64,000 nt of DNA, taken from positions 835,954 to 899,953 of the forward strand of contig JBBHKE010001973.1 in assembly GCA_037447655.1 (NCBI GenBank), given 5' to 3'. Origin of the DNA: Zygnema cylindricum. Its lineage: Eukaryota; Streptophyta; Zygnematophyceae; Zygnematales; Zygnemataceae. The position numbers and the translations under genes were made by a program. Below the pieces are notes generated by a model that did not search any database, was not told the DNA's origin, and saw only the letters and a program-made list of their open reading frames with translations. Below are positions 44,701 through 54,927 of this stretch, piece by piece; position 1 is the stretch's first letter, and every line of letters starts with the position of its first letter.

Positions 44701-46182
44701 TCCCTAAACTTCTTCAAAAAGTCAACGGGCATACTTTTTGCGGAATCCACACGAACTCCGTCGAATCCGAATTTCTGTTTTTTAAGAACAGAAAATATTC
44801 GACATAAACTCGTTCGAAAATCACTTTTTTCGATCCGACGGAAATCTCAGACAGTCAAACTGGCAGTCAGTCACGAGCGGCCTCTCCCCCTACTTCCCCC
44901 TCTTCCTCTCCCTCCCATCCCTCTCTTTCCCCCTCCCTCCCTCCCTCCCTCATCCCCTCTCTCCATCCCCTCCCTCCCTGTTCCTTTACCTCTCCCTCTC
45001 CATCTCCCGTTCCCCTCCCTTTCTCTTCCTCTCCCTCCCCGCTCCCTCCTCTCTCCCTCTCCCCTCTCTCCCTCTCTCCCGTACGCTCGAACAGAGAGTG
45101 ACAAGAGGGAAGGGTTGTGAGCGCACTTCTGTCACCCACTGGAGCCACTTCACGAGTTCGTTTCCCACGAAGGGATTTGATTGGTTCAGATCGAGCAGGC
45201 CGCCCGCTACTCGACACTCTGTCACAGCTTCAGTATTCAAATCCTGTCCCACCTCCCCTCCACCAGTAAGTGACTGCTAGGTGGACCTCTTAGAGCTGTC
45301 CACACATCATGTGATTTTCAGGCAAAGACATGCTCCAATGGAAGCCATACTTGGCACGTGGCAGTGATATTGAAAGCCTCCCCCGGAATACAGCAAAGGC
45401 AATCCTCCTTTCCTCCACAGAGCGGCGTCTCACAGACTTCCTGGTTGTAGTGAGTTGACTGGTCAAAAGGAGAAAATTCCGAGAAGTTCCCGGAAACTGG
45501 AATAGATGGTCCTCCCATGTGGTTTGGTACGGTATCCAGCATCACCCAGATGCCTCTGGAATCACCTCATTGGAGGAGAGTGAGTGGCCATGGGGACCGA
45601 AGAATCGTGTCAGTAAATCGGAAAGGTCTCAACTTGGTGCAGGAAAATCAACAAGGAAGGATAGAAAAGAAAAGAGAAGATACAAATAGAGAGGGAGAAG
45701 GTGAGAAATAAAAAAACAATATGAGCGAGAGTCATAAACTCATGGTAAAGGTTAGGGTTTTAGTACGGAATCCACCTGGCATGGGCAGCATCGACCAGAT
45801 TCTTTAGATCTTGTTCAGATTGCGCAGCGTCTGCAGTAACGGAAAACTGAGCGTTGATCTCATAGAGACGGCGCGGCCAGTATCCGTGGTAGGCGCCTGG
45901 TGCCACGTCAGTGACTGGAGATATCCAGATGGCGTCAAATCCCATGGCTTGAATATAGTCTAACCTTCTCTGCAGTCCTAGAAAAGTACCTCCGCAGTAA
46001 GTCTGCGTTAAATCATCTGAGCAAGTGCCACCTGTCCCCGTATCTGTAGAAAAGCGATCAGTTAGGACTTGGTAAATCGTACGGTTTTGCCAGCTGGAAG
46101 CGTCTTGACATTGTATTGTAAGGGAAGGAAACGAAATAAAGAAGAGGGAGATGGAGAGGAACGTGGATAGGAAATAAGCCAT
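41787..46182 (-). CDS. Secreted fungal-type alpha-amylase (GH13), 7 exons, apparently intact
   Basis: An endo-acting enzyme that hydrolyses alpha-1,4 bonds of starch outside the cell. Exons, in order of translation: 46182-45776, 45555-45351, 45252-45136, 44774-44610, 44046-43763, 42741-42621, 42038-41787; phases agree and give 516 residues, close to the 499 of Aspergillus TAKA-amylase. Residues 1-24 form a hydrophobic signal peptide (FLSTFLSISLFFISFPS) before CQDASSWQNRTIYQVLTDRF. The first Cys pair region (TCSDDLTQTYCGG) resembles the TAKA enzyme. Catalytic residues are present: nucleophile Asp in DGVRVDSAK, acid/base Glu in LGEVFPG, and the transition-state Asp in FLDNHDVDRF; also VPNHMG and GAYHGYW. 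The C-terminal exon encodes the domain C beta-sandwich. The third exon acceptor could be 45252 or 45243. Typical plant amylases (AMY1-3) are a different subfamily. Intron 44775-45135 has a CT-rich tract. Confidence 0.93.
44880..45085. repeat. CCTCCCT-rich polypyrimidine tract in an amylase intron
   Basis: About 200 bases of almost pure pyrimidine on the + strand (CTCCCTCC, CTCTCCCTCTC). The long open frames crossing it on both strands come from this composition and are not genes. Confidence 0.9.
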
Positions 46183-46349
46183 GGATACAGGAGTTAAAAG
46201 ACCGTAGAACAAACGGGGAGAGAGGTACGGCGAGAGGAGTTTTGAAAGAAATTCGCGCCGGCGATCGTCTCGTCCAGATTTGGCGGCTTTGGCGCGTTTT
46301 TTATCTGGCGTTGTAGACGGCTCTACGGCGATTCCGAAGGAAGTACGGA

Positions 46350-47560
46350 CGGAGGGTTTGAAAGATGATGGGCAAAGTTACCGCAGGATTTGAGCGAATC
46401 GAGAGGCGTGCAAAACATGGGATGACACGTGACAACCTCGACTCACAAACTCGGTACAGACCTGGCACGTGTCGTTAAAGCAAGCGGTGCGTACTGGCAA
46501 GGTACGGAAAGGAAAATGTGAGCGGATAAGACACGTGATTTTGAAGTCGACAGAATTTATGGGAAAGTGCAGAAGGAAAGCGACTGGGAGACAGAAGTGG
46601 TGACAAGCTGTGAGATTTCGACGACACAACAGGTTTATGATTTCATCCAGGTACGTGTTTGACAAATGTGGGATATTTTCTGTCAGAACTTGAACCAACC
46701 TAATTTTTGTGATCGCTAAGAAAAACAACATATTATGGCTCTTCTTCATGCAGGCGTTTCTAAAAATCGTACGAACACGCTTAAAGGGAGTAATATTTTG
46801 ATCACTTCTCCAGTTCTCCATCAGGTCGTGCCAGGAAGGCAACTATCGCCCACGTGTGCTTTATTGGGAGTGGTACCACATAGGTTTTTGTTCAGAGGTA
46901 GAGAATAGTCAAAGATTTTAAAAGCACAAAAAATAAAATCTTACGGCCGTCGTCCATTAGGCGTTTCCAGTAATCGTACGGACACGTTTAATGGCAGTAT
47001 TTTTGGCAGTATTTTTGGCAGTATTATTGGCAGTATTCTTGGCAGTCATATTTTTATCGCTTAGGCCTCTAATAGACATTAGGCGGTCCCAGTAAACATG
47101 TGGAAACGTCTATTTGTAGTATTCACTGGCACGGTTTTCTATTATGTCGTGCTAGTAAACAACGTTTCTCAATTATGATTGGCACCACGTAGGTTTGAGT
47201 CCAGATTTTAACAAATCTTAAAAAAATCTTCAAACGGAAAGTCAGAACGAAATATCTGTGCCAGCGGGAGGTACACCGCGAATCATAATTAGAGTAAAGA
47301 AAAAATTAGAGTAAAAATAGTAAAAAAAATAATTAGAGTTATTTATTCTAATTTGTGTGATATAACTTTTTCAAAACGGATTTTTAGGGTCAAGTTTCAT
47401 CAGTCGTTTCGGTAATCGTACGGCCAACTCTACGGGCCGGGTTAATTGAGTCGATGTTCCATCACGAAGAGTCTGTAATCCACGTGTTATACATTGAGTG
47501 GCACCACGTAGGTTTTGACCGGATATTTAAAATCTTTTAAAAATCTTCACACCGACAAAT
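46350..47560. repeat. Degenerate copies of a foldback-type repeat family, left group
   Basis: Recurring phrases include TCCATCAGGTCGTGCCAG, ACTATCGCCCACGTG, GGCACCACGTAGGTTT and CAGTAATCGTACGGACACGT. They recur in the right group at 50480-52380. A short tandem repeat TTTTGGCAGTA (period about 14, 46992-47050) lies within. No protein-coding potential is seen; ORFs such as 46378-46842 show no motif. Confidence 0.6.
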
Positions 47561-48077
47561 TTCACTTCAAATCTTCAATTGCGTACCATGTACCTGTGTA
47601 CCAAATCATGATACGATAAAAAAATTGTACTTTCTGCAAACGCCAGTCTTTTACGCCAGCTCATTGTTTAGGGTTCGTGTTTTCGAACATGACGAAAATC
47701 CTTTGCCGAAAATAGTGTGACGAAAGAAATTGCGCGACGAAGGACCGTTTCAAGATTACTTTTTTAATTTCAGTTGCATTTTGAAACGTACATACCATGT
47801 GCAAATTTCATCAATTTTCGTTGGTTTTCCATCGTGACACGTAGCTTATTTTTCCAGCGTGTCACAATTTTTTTTTTCTGTATCTACCAACCCACCTCTT
47901 ACAGGTACGTTGGCAGCTACAGAGAAAAATGAAGCGAACGCCTCGCGAAAATGAAGCGAACGCCTCCCGGATGAACATCTGACGATCAGTATTACCTCCA
48001 AGACTTTTGGAGAGTATTGTCAAGATTCTCTGTAATGTTGTTTCGCGTATAAAAACAAAATAAGCGGTACAAATTGG

Positions 48078-48964
48078 TAGTGTTGTGTATCGGTAAGGAT
48101 TTGCCGATAACCGATATGGCCCTTTTTTCGGGTATCCGATAATCGATATATTGGTACGATATATCGACATCGGTCTTATCGCCGATAAGTAGCCGATAAT
48201 ATCGGGTATTTATCGGCGATAATGCCGATAACGATAATTATCGGCGATAACTGTACGGACCGTACAGATAAATGTACGGTATGTACACTCAAATGTACGT
48301 CATATTCTCCGGACGTGTACAACATAGAAAGTACTATAGCCGCCATGAAATCTGTACAATTTTGATACGGATCCAGTAAAAACGATGTACCTTTCACATC
48401 CGACGCCATGGCTTTGTCCCTTAATTCCTTGAAATCCACTAGGGACCTGCCACGTGTCAATCTGTCGGCTTTTTTGGCAAAAGCTGCCAAAAGAGCCATT
48501 CCGGGATGCCGGCGCTCACGCTGGCCCGTCGGTTCATGTTTTCTCATTCCAAGTCGTCCGTTCGATTCCGGCGGCGCGCAGAATGTTATTTTGCGTCCGT
48601 TGTACTTTTGTGTCCGCCGTCCTTTTCCAGTTCCATGTTCACCAGTTTTTTAGTAAATTTCCGTACGTCGCCGTAAAATTTTTGTTCAGTTAACCGGCCA
48701 ACATTTATGCGCAGCGTTTACCGTAATAAATTGCAGTTAAACTGTAACAGAACAGATTTTTATACGTGGCATGCCACGCTATATAAAATCAATAAAATAA
48801 TACAGTATGTTATAAAGTACTATTGTACGCATACTATATATTTTTCTAAGTTATCGCCGATATGGAATTTGTTGGTCCCAGACCGGAAGCTCTGACCGTT
48901 CGATAACCGATAACTATCGGTATCGGTGTTATCGCGATAAGTTTTTTACCGATACACAACACTA
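48078..48964. mobile_element. Non-autonomous hAT element with perfect 8-bp target duplication
   Basis: The ends TAGTGTTGTGTATCGGTAA and TTACCGATACACAACACTA are exact 19-bp inverted repeats. CAAATTGG at 48070-48077 is repeated at 48965-48972, the 8-bp duplication expected of hAT transposition. Subterminal regions are packed with GATAACCGATA and TATCGGCGATAA palindromes, and the 887-bp interior has no transposase. Older relatives lie at 28079-29263. Confidence 0.93.
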
Positions 48965-49481
48965 CAAATTGGTACGGATAGTCGTGAATTTCTGTAAACT
49001 ACCCCACTTTTCGACTGATGGAACTTGACCCTTACTCTAATTTATCAATAACTCTAATCTGGGCGTAAATTTGGGCGCTGAATATATCCACTGTAAATTG
49101 TGTACAAGTACAAAATTTGACAAAACGTACAGTTTCACGTCATTATGACGTTTGTATTACGCGGTTTTCACGTCATTGTGACGTTTGCATTACGCAGTTT
49201 GTTAAAACGCAGATACATGAAAACGGCCTGTACTGAATCATTATTTGTACTTTTTTACTTAATAAAGTACAATTTTGCATGGTCAGACACCGACCGTACG
49301 CCACACTATTTAAAACGGCGTTGTATTAGAGTTATTAACGCTCATTCAAAAATAAGCTTAAATAACGTAAAGAATAATTTAGAATAATGTACTCTATTTA
49401 TAGTGATAGAGTCAAAATTTGGGGTGACACAATTAGCGTACATAACTCTATTTACAATTCACGGTGTAGTTAATGATTCTT

Positions 49482-50468
49482 ACGAAAATTTTGCGGCCAG
49501 ATTTTGATTTTGAAAATGAAAATCAAAATTTCGGAATGGAATGGCAAAAAGACGCGGCAAACTTTGAAGGTCGCGCAGCAAACTTTGAAGGTCGCGCGGC
49601 AAACTTTGAAGGTCGGTGGAAGTCAGATGGAGCGTGCGAGGATATTTTCGGTTGACCTTCATTCCGCGTGGCGAAAGGCATATGGCCTCTACCACGTGTT
49701 CGTTTCTCATCGCCTGTTCGTGGTGGATATATTTTTTACTTTTCACGTGTACCAATGGTACGCGACCCGTGTGGAGAAAACTCTCCTCGCCGAGGAGAGT
49801 CTCTTCACACTGGACGATTTGCCCGATTGCTTCGCGAATCAAAAAAAGTGAAACATCCAACGGTCGTTTCTTACAGCTATAATAATGGAGCCATAAACAT
49901 GTTTCGTCATGTTTCATCTTACAAAAAATAAATAAAAATGGTACGAATATGTACGAAATCGTACGGCATCCAGTAAACAACCCCAATTTTCCTCTTATGG
50001 AAGTTCACCTTTAAGGGTAAGATTCCATTGGGGGAAAAGTGGGGTTTTTTACAGGATGCCTTAAGTTTTCGTATATATTGTACATTTTTTTTTGTTAGAC
50101 GAAAAATGTTTATCGGATAGCTTTCAGGATGCTCCAATATTATAGGTGTATTTATTGACCGTTGGATGTTTCACTTTTTTAGATCAGTGAAGCAATCGCG
50201 CAAATCATCCACTGTGAAGAAACTCTCCTCGCAAGGAGAGTTGCTTCACACTGGTTGTGTACCATTGTTAGACGTGAAAAAGCAAAAAAATATCCGCTTG
50301 GAACAGGCGATCACAAGCCTACAGGTCGTACAGACCATGTGCCTCCGGCCACGCATGCTCCGTCTGACATTCACCGACCTTCAAAGTTTGCCGCGTCTTT
50401 TTGCCATTCCGTTTCAAAAGTCTAATTTCCATTTTCAAAATTAAAGTTTGGGTGCAAATTTTTCGTAC
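49482..50468. repeat. Long foldback element, about 1 kb, with hairpins in both arms
   Basis: The left arm (49482-49895) and the reverse complement of the right arm (about 50118-50468) run parallel over about 350 bases: ACGCGGCAAACTTTGAAGG, ATCGCCTGTTC, CGATTTGC, GTGAAACATCCAACGG. A third inverted pair lies at the centre (GGCATCCAGTAAACAACCCC at 49966 against its inverse ending GGATGCC at about 50062). Each arm carries its own smaller hairpin built on ACTCTCCTCG/CGAGGAGAGT (49782-49812 and 50218-50248). The left arm has an extra triplication of a 21-bp unit at 49553-49615. No coding capacity or clear target duplication. Confidence 0.85.
49553..49615. repeat. Three tandem copies of a 21-bp unit
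   Basis: CGCGGCAAACTTTGAAGGT-type units of 21 b start at 49553, 49574 and 49595. The opposite arm of the foldback has only one copy, so the array expanded after the foldback formed. Confidence 0.9.
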
Positions 50469-50479
50469 GGATCACTAGC

Positions 50480-52380
50480 TACCTCCGTTGGTTTAGATAT
50501 TACTTTAAAAATATTTTTAGATTTTCAAAATATAAACACTAACCTACGTGGCACTAATCATAATTGCGAAAGGTTGTTTACTGGCCCGACAAAATGGATC
50601 ATCAGTAAACCACTCATTAAATGTGTCTGTACGTTTATTGGGACCGCTCACGCCTTTTCTCCATCAGGCGTCGACAATAATCGAACGAAAACGTTTACTT
50701 GTAGTAATATTTTGTTAAGTTCTCCATCAAGTGGTGTTAGTAAGGAATCTATCGCCTACATGCTTTATTTTGATAGGATCCACAAAGGTTCATGTTCAGA
50801 CAACGAGCACAATCAAGGATTCCAAAAGCACAAAATTTGAAACTCGTTCTTATACGACCAGCCGCAAATAAAAATTACGTGAACGTCAATTTGTGCGTTC
50901 GCGTTTTATCATTTTTGTCGTTGTTTTGTCGTTCGTATTTTGTCGTTGAAAATTTGAAAAAAGCAGGCGCGACAAATTTAAGATATCAATGGATTGTAAA
51001 GGAGGCGTCACAAGACATTCTTCACCAAAATTTTGTTGGTGGTTTTTTGTGGATTTGATTCCAGCCTGTCCGAAGGCAGGTGGTCTATGCCACACGTAAT
51101 GTTCCTATCTCACATCCATCGTGGATCGTATGTGACCTTTCCAAATGTACAAATTTTACACGTCCGGCGTGACGTTATTCTCCTCCTTAAAAACAAGGGA
51201 GGGGACTAGCCAGACACTAGAAAAAATGATCGCTTGCTTCGAAAACACAGAATCGGACAGCCAAAGATGTCGCCCAAAAGTTTGGAGAATGGTACCGAAT
51301 CTCTAATAATCATGTTAAAAAAAAAAAAAACAGTGCGGCCTTTGTACCGAAATGCACTTTTTCCAGTAAAAAACCTCACTTTTCGCCTGATGGAGGTTCA
51401 CCCTTATCCATCAAGTCGTGCCAGCAAGGCACCTATCGCCTACGTGCTTCATTTCAATTGGAGCCACGTAGGTTCCTATTCCAGAAGGCCGGAAATATAA
51501 AAATATATGAAGGCACGTGGCCTTTGCCAAATGTTAGGTTGTAATCGCTCGTCCGCCATGGATCATATCTTTTGTTTCCACGTGTAACAATAGACACGTC
51601 CAGTGTGTGGCGAGTGTCCCCCTGAAGACAAGACAGTTGAGGCGACTGTCCAAACACGGGACAGAAGGAGCGTTTGCTTCGAAAACTCAAAATCGGACGG
51701 TCGAAATTTTCGTCCAAAAGTTTGGAGATTCTTGGTGAATTTCCAGCAAACATGTTTTATAAATAAGGAAATAAAGAGGTACGGCGTAGTACGGAAAGGT
51801 ACGTTTTCCAGTAAACAACCTCACTTTTTGCCTGATGGAGCCCCACCTTATTTGTGCGGATGGACGAAATTTAAGATTTGTAGGATCGTATTAAATTTCA
51901 GAATTTATACGTGCGTACTTTACCACTGTTCGAATTGCGCCATTATGTTCAAAATGCGAAGTCCTTCCCGCGAAGTCAATGGATGGCAAAAAAACCGTCA
52001 AAGGATATCCTCCCGCAAAGATTTGTTGGCCGGTTTCGGTTGAATCCACCCTGTCCGAAGGCACATGGGATTTTTCGATTATACGGTTTTCATCGCTTGT
52101 CTGCCGTGCATCATGTCTTTTATTTCCAAGTGTACCAATCGTTTATGTCCGACGTGTGGCTAGTGTCCTCCTTGAAAACACCTGAGGACACTAGCTTGAC
52201 ACGGGGTAGATTGAGCGTTTGCTTTGAAAATACAAAATCGGACGGACATAATCGTCGCCCAAAAGTTTGGAGAATCTACAAAAGATACGTTAAAAAAAGA
52301 AAAGAGTATGGCCTTGTATGAAGATGTACTTTTTCCAATAAACAACCTCACTTTTTGCTTGATGGTGGCTCACCCTTAGC
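50480..52380. repeat. Degenerate foldback-type repeats, right group (at least three units)
   Basis: Successive diverged units share GTTTGCTTCGAAAAC, AAAATCGGAC, CGCCCAAAAGTTTGGAGAAT, CCAGTAAACAACCTCACTTT and TGCCTGATGG (at about 51240-51410, 51670-51845 and 52215-52375). Each unit also has a hairpin before GCTTGCTT/GTTTGCTT, the clearest being GCTAGTGTCCTCC with GAGGACACTAGC at 52160-52200. Parts also match the arms of the foldback at 49482-50468 and the group at 46350-47560. No gene is seen. Confidence 0.7.
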
Positions 52381-52444
52381 TGGTTAAGTAAATCCCCATT
52401 TCCAAATTACTTTTTGTATATTTGATGTAATAACACCCGAATAT

Positions 52445-53303
52445 AAGCGTGTCCAGGAATCGATTTCTGATTGGGTTGTCGCCGCCATTAAATCCGACCT
52501 TCTCAAGGCGCTTCCCTCCGATTCTTCGCGTGCGCGTCTTCTCTCTTGTGGTGGACCTAGTTTTGGGTCTTGGCTTTCGCCACACCTATTTTGGCCACTC
52601 TCCGATTTTCACCAGCTCAATTCACCACCGCCCTCCGATTTCGCCTTGGCCTCCCTCATCCTATTTTACTTGGCTCTCTTGTTTGTGCATGTGGTCCTGT
52701 CTTGGGGCTCGATGGTGTCCATTTGCTTCGTTGCTCCCATGGGGGAGATTTGATCCAGGCACATGACACTATTCGCGACACCATTGTGACTATCGCTTCG
52801 GAAGGGGGCTTTTCTGTGCGTTGAGAGGTTTCTCATATCATTCTCTCGCGTCGGATCGATGTTGTTTTGCTTGATGGTGCCCCGTCGCATCTTTGGTGAT
52901 ATTGTTCTGGCAAACCCAAACCCTAACTTCAGCTACAGTTGTTGGTCAGGGGGCTCGACATGTTGGGGTGGCAGCTCGTGATGCCGCTAAGGCGAAGGAG
53001 CGTGATTATGCCCACCGGGAGCCTATGGATGACTTTATTCCGATGGCGGTCGAGATCTTTGGTTGTTTGGGTGTTGCACTGGACGAGTTTCTCCGTACTT
53101 GTGCTCGACGTGCTTTCGAGCGCCGAGGACCTGGGAGCCCTCCTCCTTCTGTCTTTACTTCTTTTTATCGTCAATGTTTATTGGTGGCTTTACAGCGAGT
53201 GCATGCTTCTATTATCCTCCGATCGGCTGTTGGGGTTATGGATCGTCGCCGTGTTCCGGAACTCCCTCGACTTGCCCCCCCAGGCTGGGGGGGACTAAGG
53301 GGT
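52445..53303 (+). pseudogene. 3' end of a decayed LINE-like retrotransposon (reverse-transcriptase ORF C-terminus)
   Basis: In shifting frames the translation gives a conserved non-LTR retrotransposon tail: VQESISDWVVAAIKSDLLKA and RARLLSCGGPS (from about 52450), then FRLGLPHPILLGS, CACGP-LGLDGVHLLRC, SHGGDLIQAHDTIRDTIV (from about 52620), REVSHIILSRRIDVVLLDGA (about 52824), then TSATVVGQGARHVGV, RDYAHREPMDDFIPMA and EIFGCLGVALDEFLR to a stop at 53301-53303. The Cys-x-Cys ... His-Leu-Leu-x-Cys cluster and the HDxIRD block are typical of the region after the RT domain. At least three frame changes and a lack of RT motifs upstream show a 5'-truncated, inactive copy. A T-rich tail follows to about 53550. 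Coding bases are much richer in GC than the neighbours. Confidence 0.8.
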
Positions 53304-53559
53304 TGCTTTTCGTAGATATTTAATTGATTTGGGGTTGGGGTTGTAGTTTTGGTTTTCTGAGTTGTCGTGCTTTTCATTTTGAGTTGGGTGCTTTTATTTT
53401 CCTTGTTGATTGTTTCTTTTCTTTTCTTTTCTTTTGTGTTCCCATCGCTCTATTTGTTTTTTATTCTAGTTTTTCAGTTTTGGCCATGCCACCCCTTTTG
53501 TACCCTGTACTCAAGATGGGATACCATCGTGCTTTTTAATTTATCCTGCTTTTAACTTT

Positions 53560-54927
53560 GAACATAAAATACTACAATAGGTATAATAATACTATTGTTA
53601 ATGTCGAATGTTATCCACCATGGATGAATGGAAATCAACGGCTCAGATCTATTGAGGTCCAAAAGTCGATTATACTTCCAAAAAAATTTAGGCTCAGATC
53701 TACTGAATCATAGAAAAGTATACATCCAAACCTTAGGTCTAAAAGCAAATATAACCTGTCGCTTAGTTTGCATGTCTGAATCCCATTTGTTTATCTGATT
53801 TTCACAGCCAGGATTTTTTGGACGTTTGCAAAATCGAAGTACGTATCATACATCATTCAAAAGACACATACATGGTGGAGAAATCAGATTCCACTAATTT
53901 TTAACTCCCATTCTCTTTTAGGGCGACAAAGAACTACCCATAGTATATTACGGAAATTCGCCAAATTCTTTTTGTGAGTTAACAAACTTAAAAACGCATG
54001 GTATTTTCATTTTAATTCACTTTGTTGAAATTAAATAACCCAATCAATCAATTCTCTCTAGTTTCCACCCCTTTGGCAATTTAAAAAAACCAAAATTTCC
54101 AGCTCAAGCTTTTTGTAGTTGTGGGTGTGCACACACGCGGCAAACGGGAGTTGCTGTAATGCACCTTAAATGAGCTTATGATGAAAATTATTATGCAAGA
54201 CGACTTGTTACAGGTAACGATCAAGATGAATCAAGGCCACAAAATTACAATTCAAATGTGCAAAAACAATTGGAAACCTGATGCAGTAATCCCGTACATA
54301 ATAAACGGGTATAGTACAGGGTAATTGCATAGGGCGATCCGATTGTTTTTGCACATTTGAACTACGGTACGCATGCCCACAAAGAAACGCCCGTCTATAC
54401 AAAAAAGGAACCGGGATCCCAAGATCCAAAATCCTACACTCAAGGTCAGAGATAGTTTGATTACTCCATCCATTTTTTTCAAGAATGAGACCATCCCGAC
54501 AAACTGTTCCGGGCCAAGTTTCCGCTTCTAGAAGCAATTATTATTAAAAAGAAAACTACATATTAAGTGCCTCCAGATCTTGCATGGACCAGCCAAACAA
54601 TTCCGCCTTCAATATAATTGGGACCATGAGCTGGACACTAAAAGGAGAAAAATACAATGCAACTGTACACATACACTCTGAGCTCCTAACTCTGCCGTGA
54701 CGACAAAACCCTAGCCTGCGCCTGTCCAGTAATGATGATGATAATCATGAGTACCTCATGGCATTCTACCTACGAGAGAATGGATTTGTCAATACCCAGC
54801 TATTGGACTGCTGTATAAAGCAAACTTCTTCATCCTGCTTGACCTGACCTTATTGAAACTTTCATGCCCTAATACATGGCGACTTTTCTACAAGAAAAAA
54901 AAATTCTAAGCCTGTGACAATTTCAAC
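53560..54927. other. Spacer downstream of TRRAP
   Basis: AT-rich, with no gene recognised. The minus-strand ORFs at 54208-54537 cover a foldback repeat (54249-54362) and have no motif. The TRRAP 3' UTR should occupy the right part. Confidence 0.5.
54249..54362. repeat. Small foldback repeat downstream of TRRAP
   Basis: Arms TTCAAATGTGCAAAAACAAT (left) and ATTGTTTTTGCACATTTGAA (right) are perfect inverted repeats of 20 bp around about 70 bases. It is the same family as 10355-10535 and 31493-31652 (GTGCGAAAACAATTGGA). Confidence 0.85.

Noticed and set aside
44695-45217. Proline/arginine- and Gly/Glu-rich open frames on both strands
   Set aside because: They come from a CT-rich simple tract inside an amylase intron.
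46378-46842. A 154-codon minus-strand frame upstream of the amylase
   Set aside because: The translation has no recognisable domain and overlaps repeat-family sequence; likely random.
49553-49615. Short regular repeats considered as a CRISPR array
   Set aside because: Only three directly adjoining 21-bp units with no spacers, in a eukaryotic foldback element.
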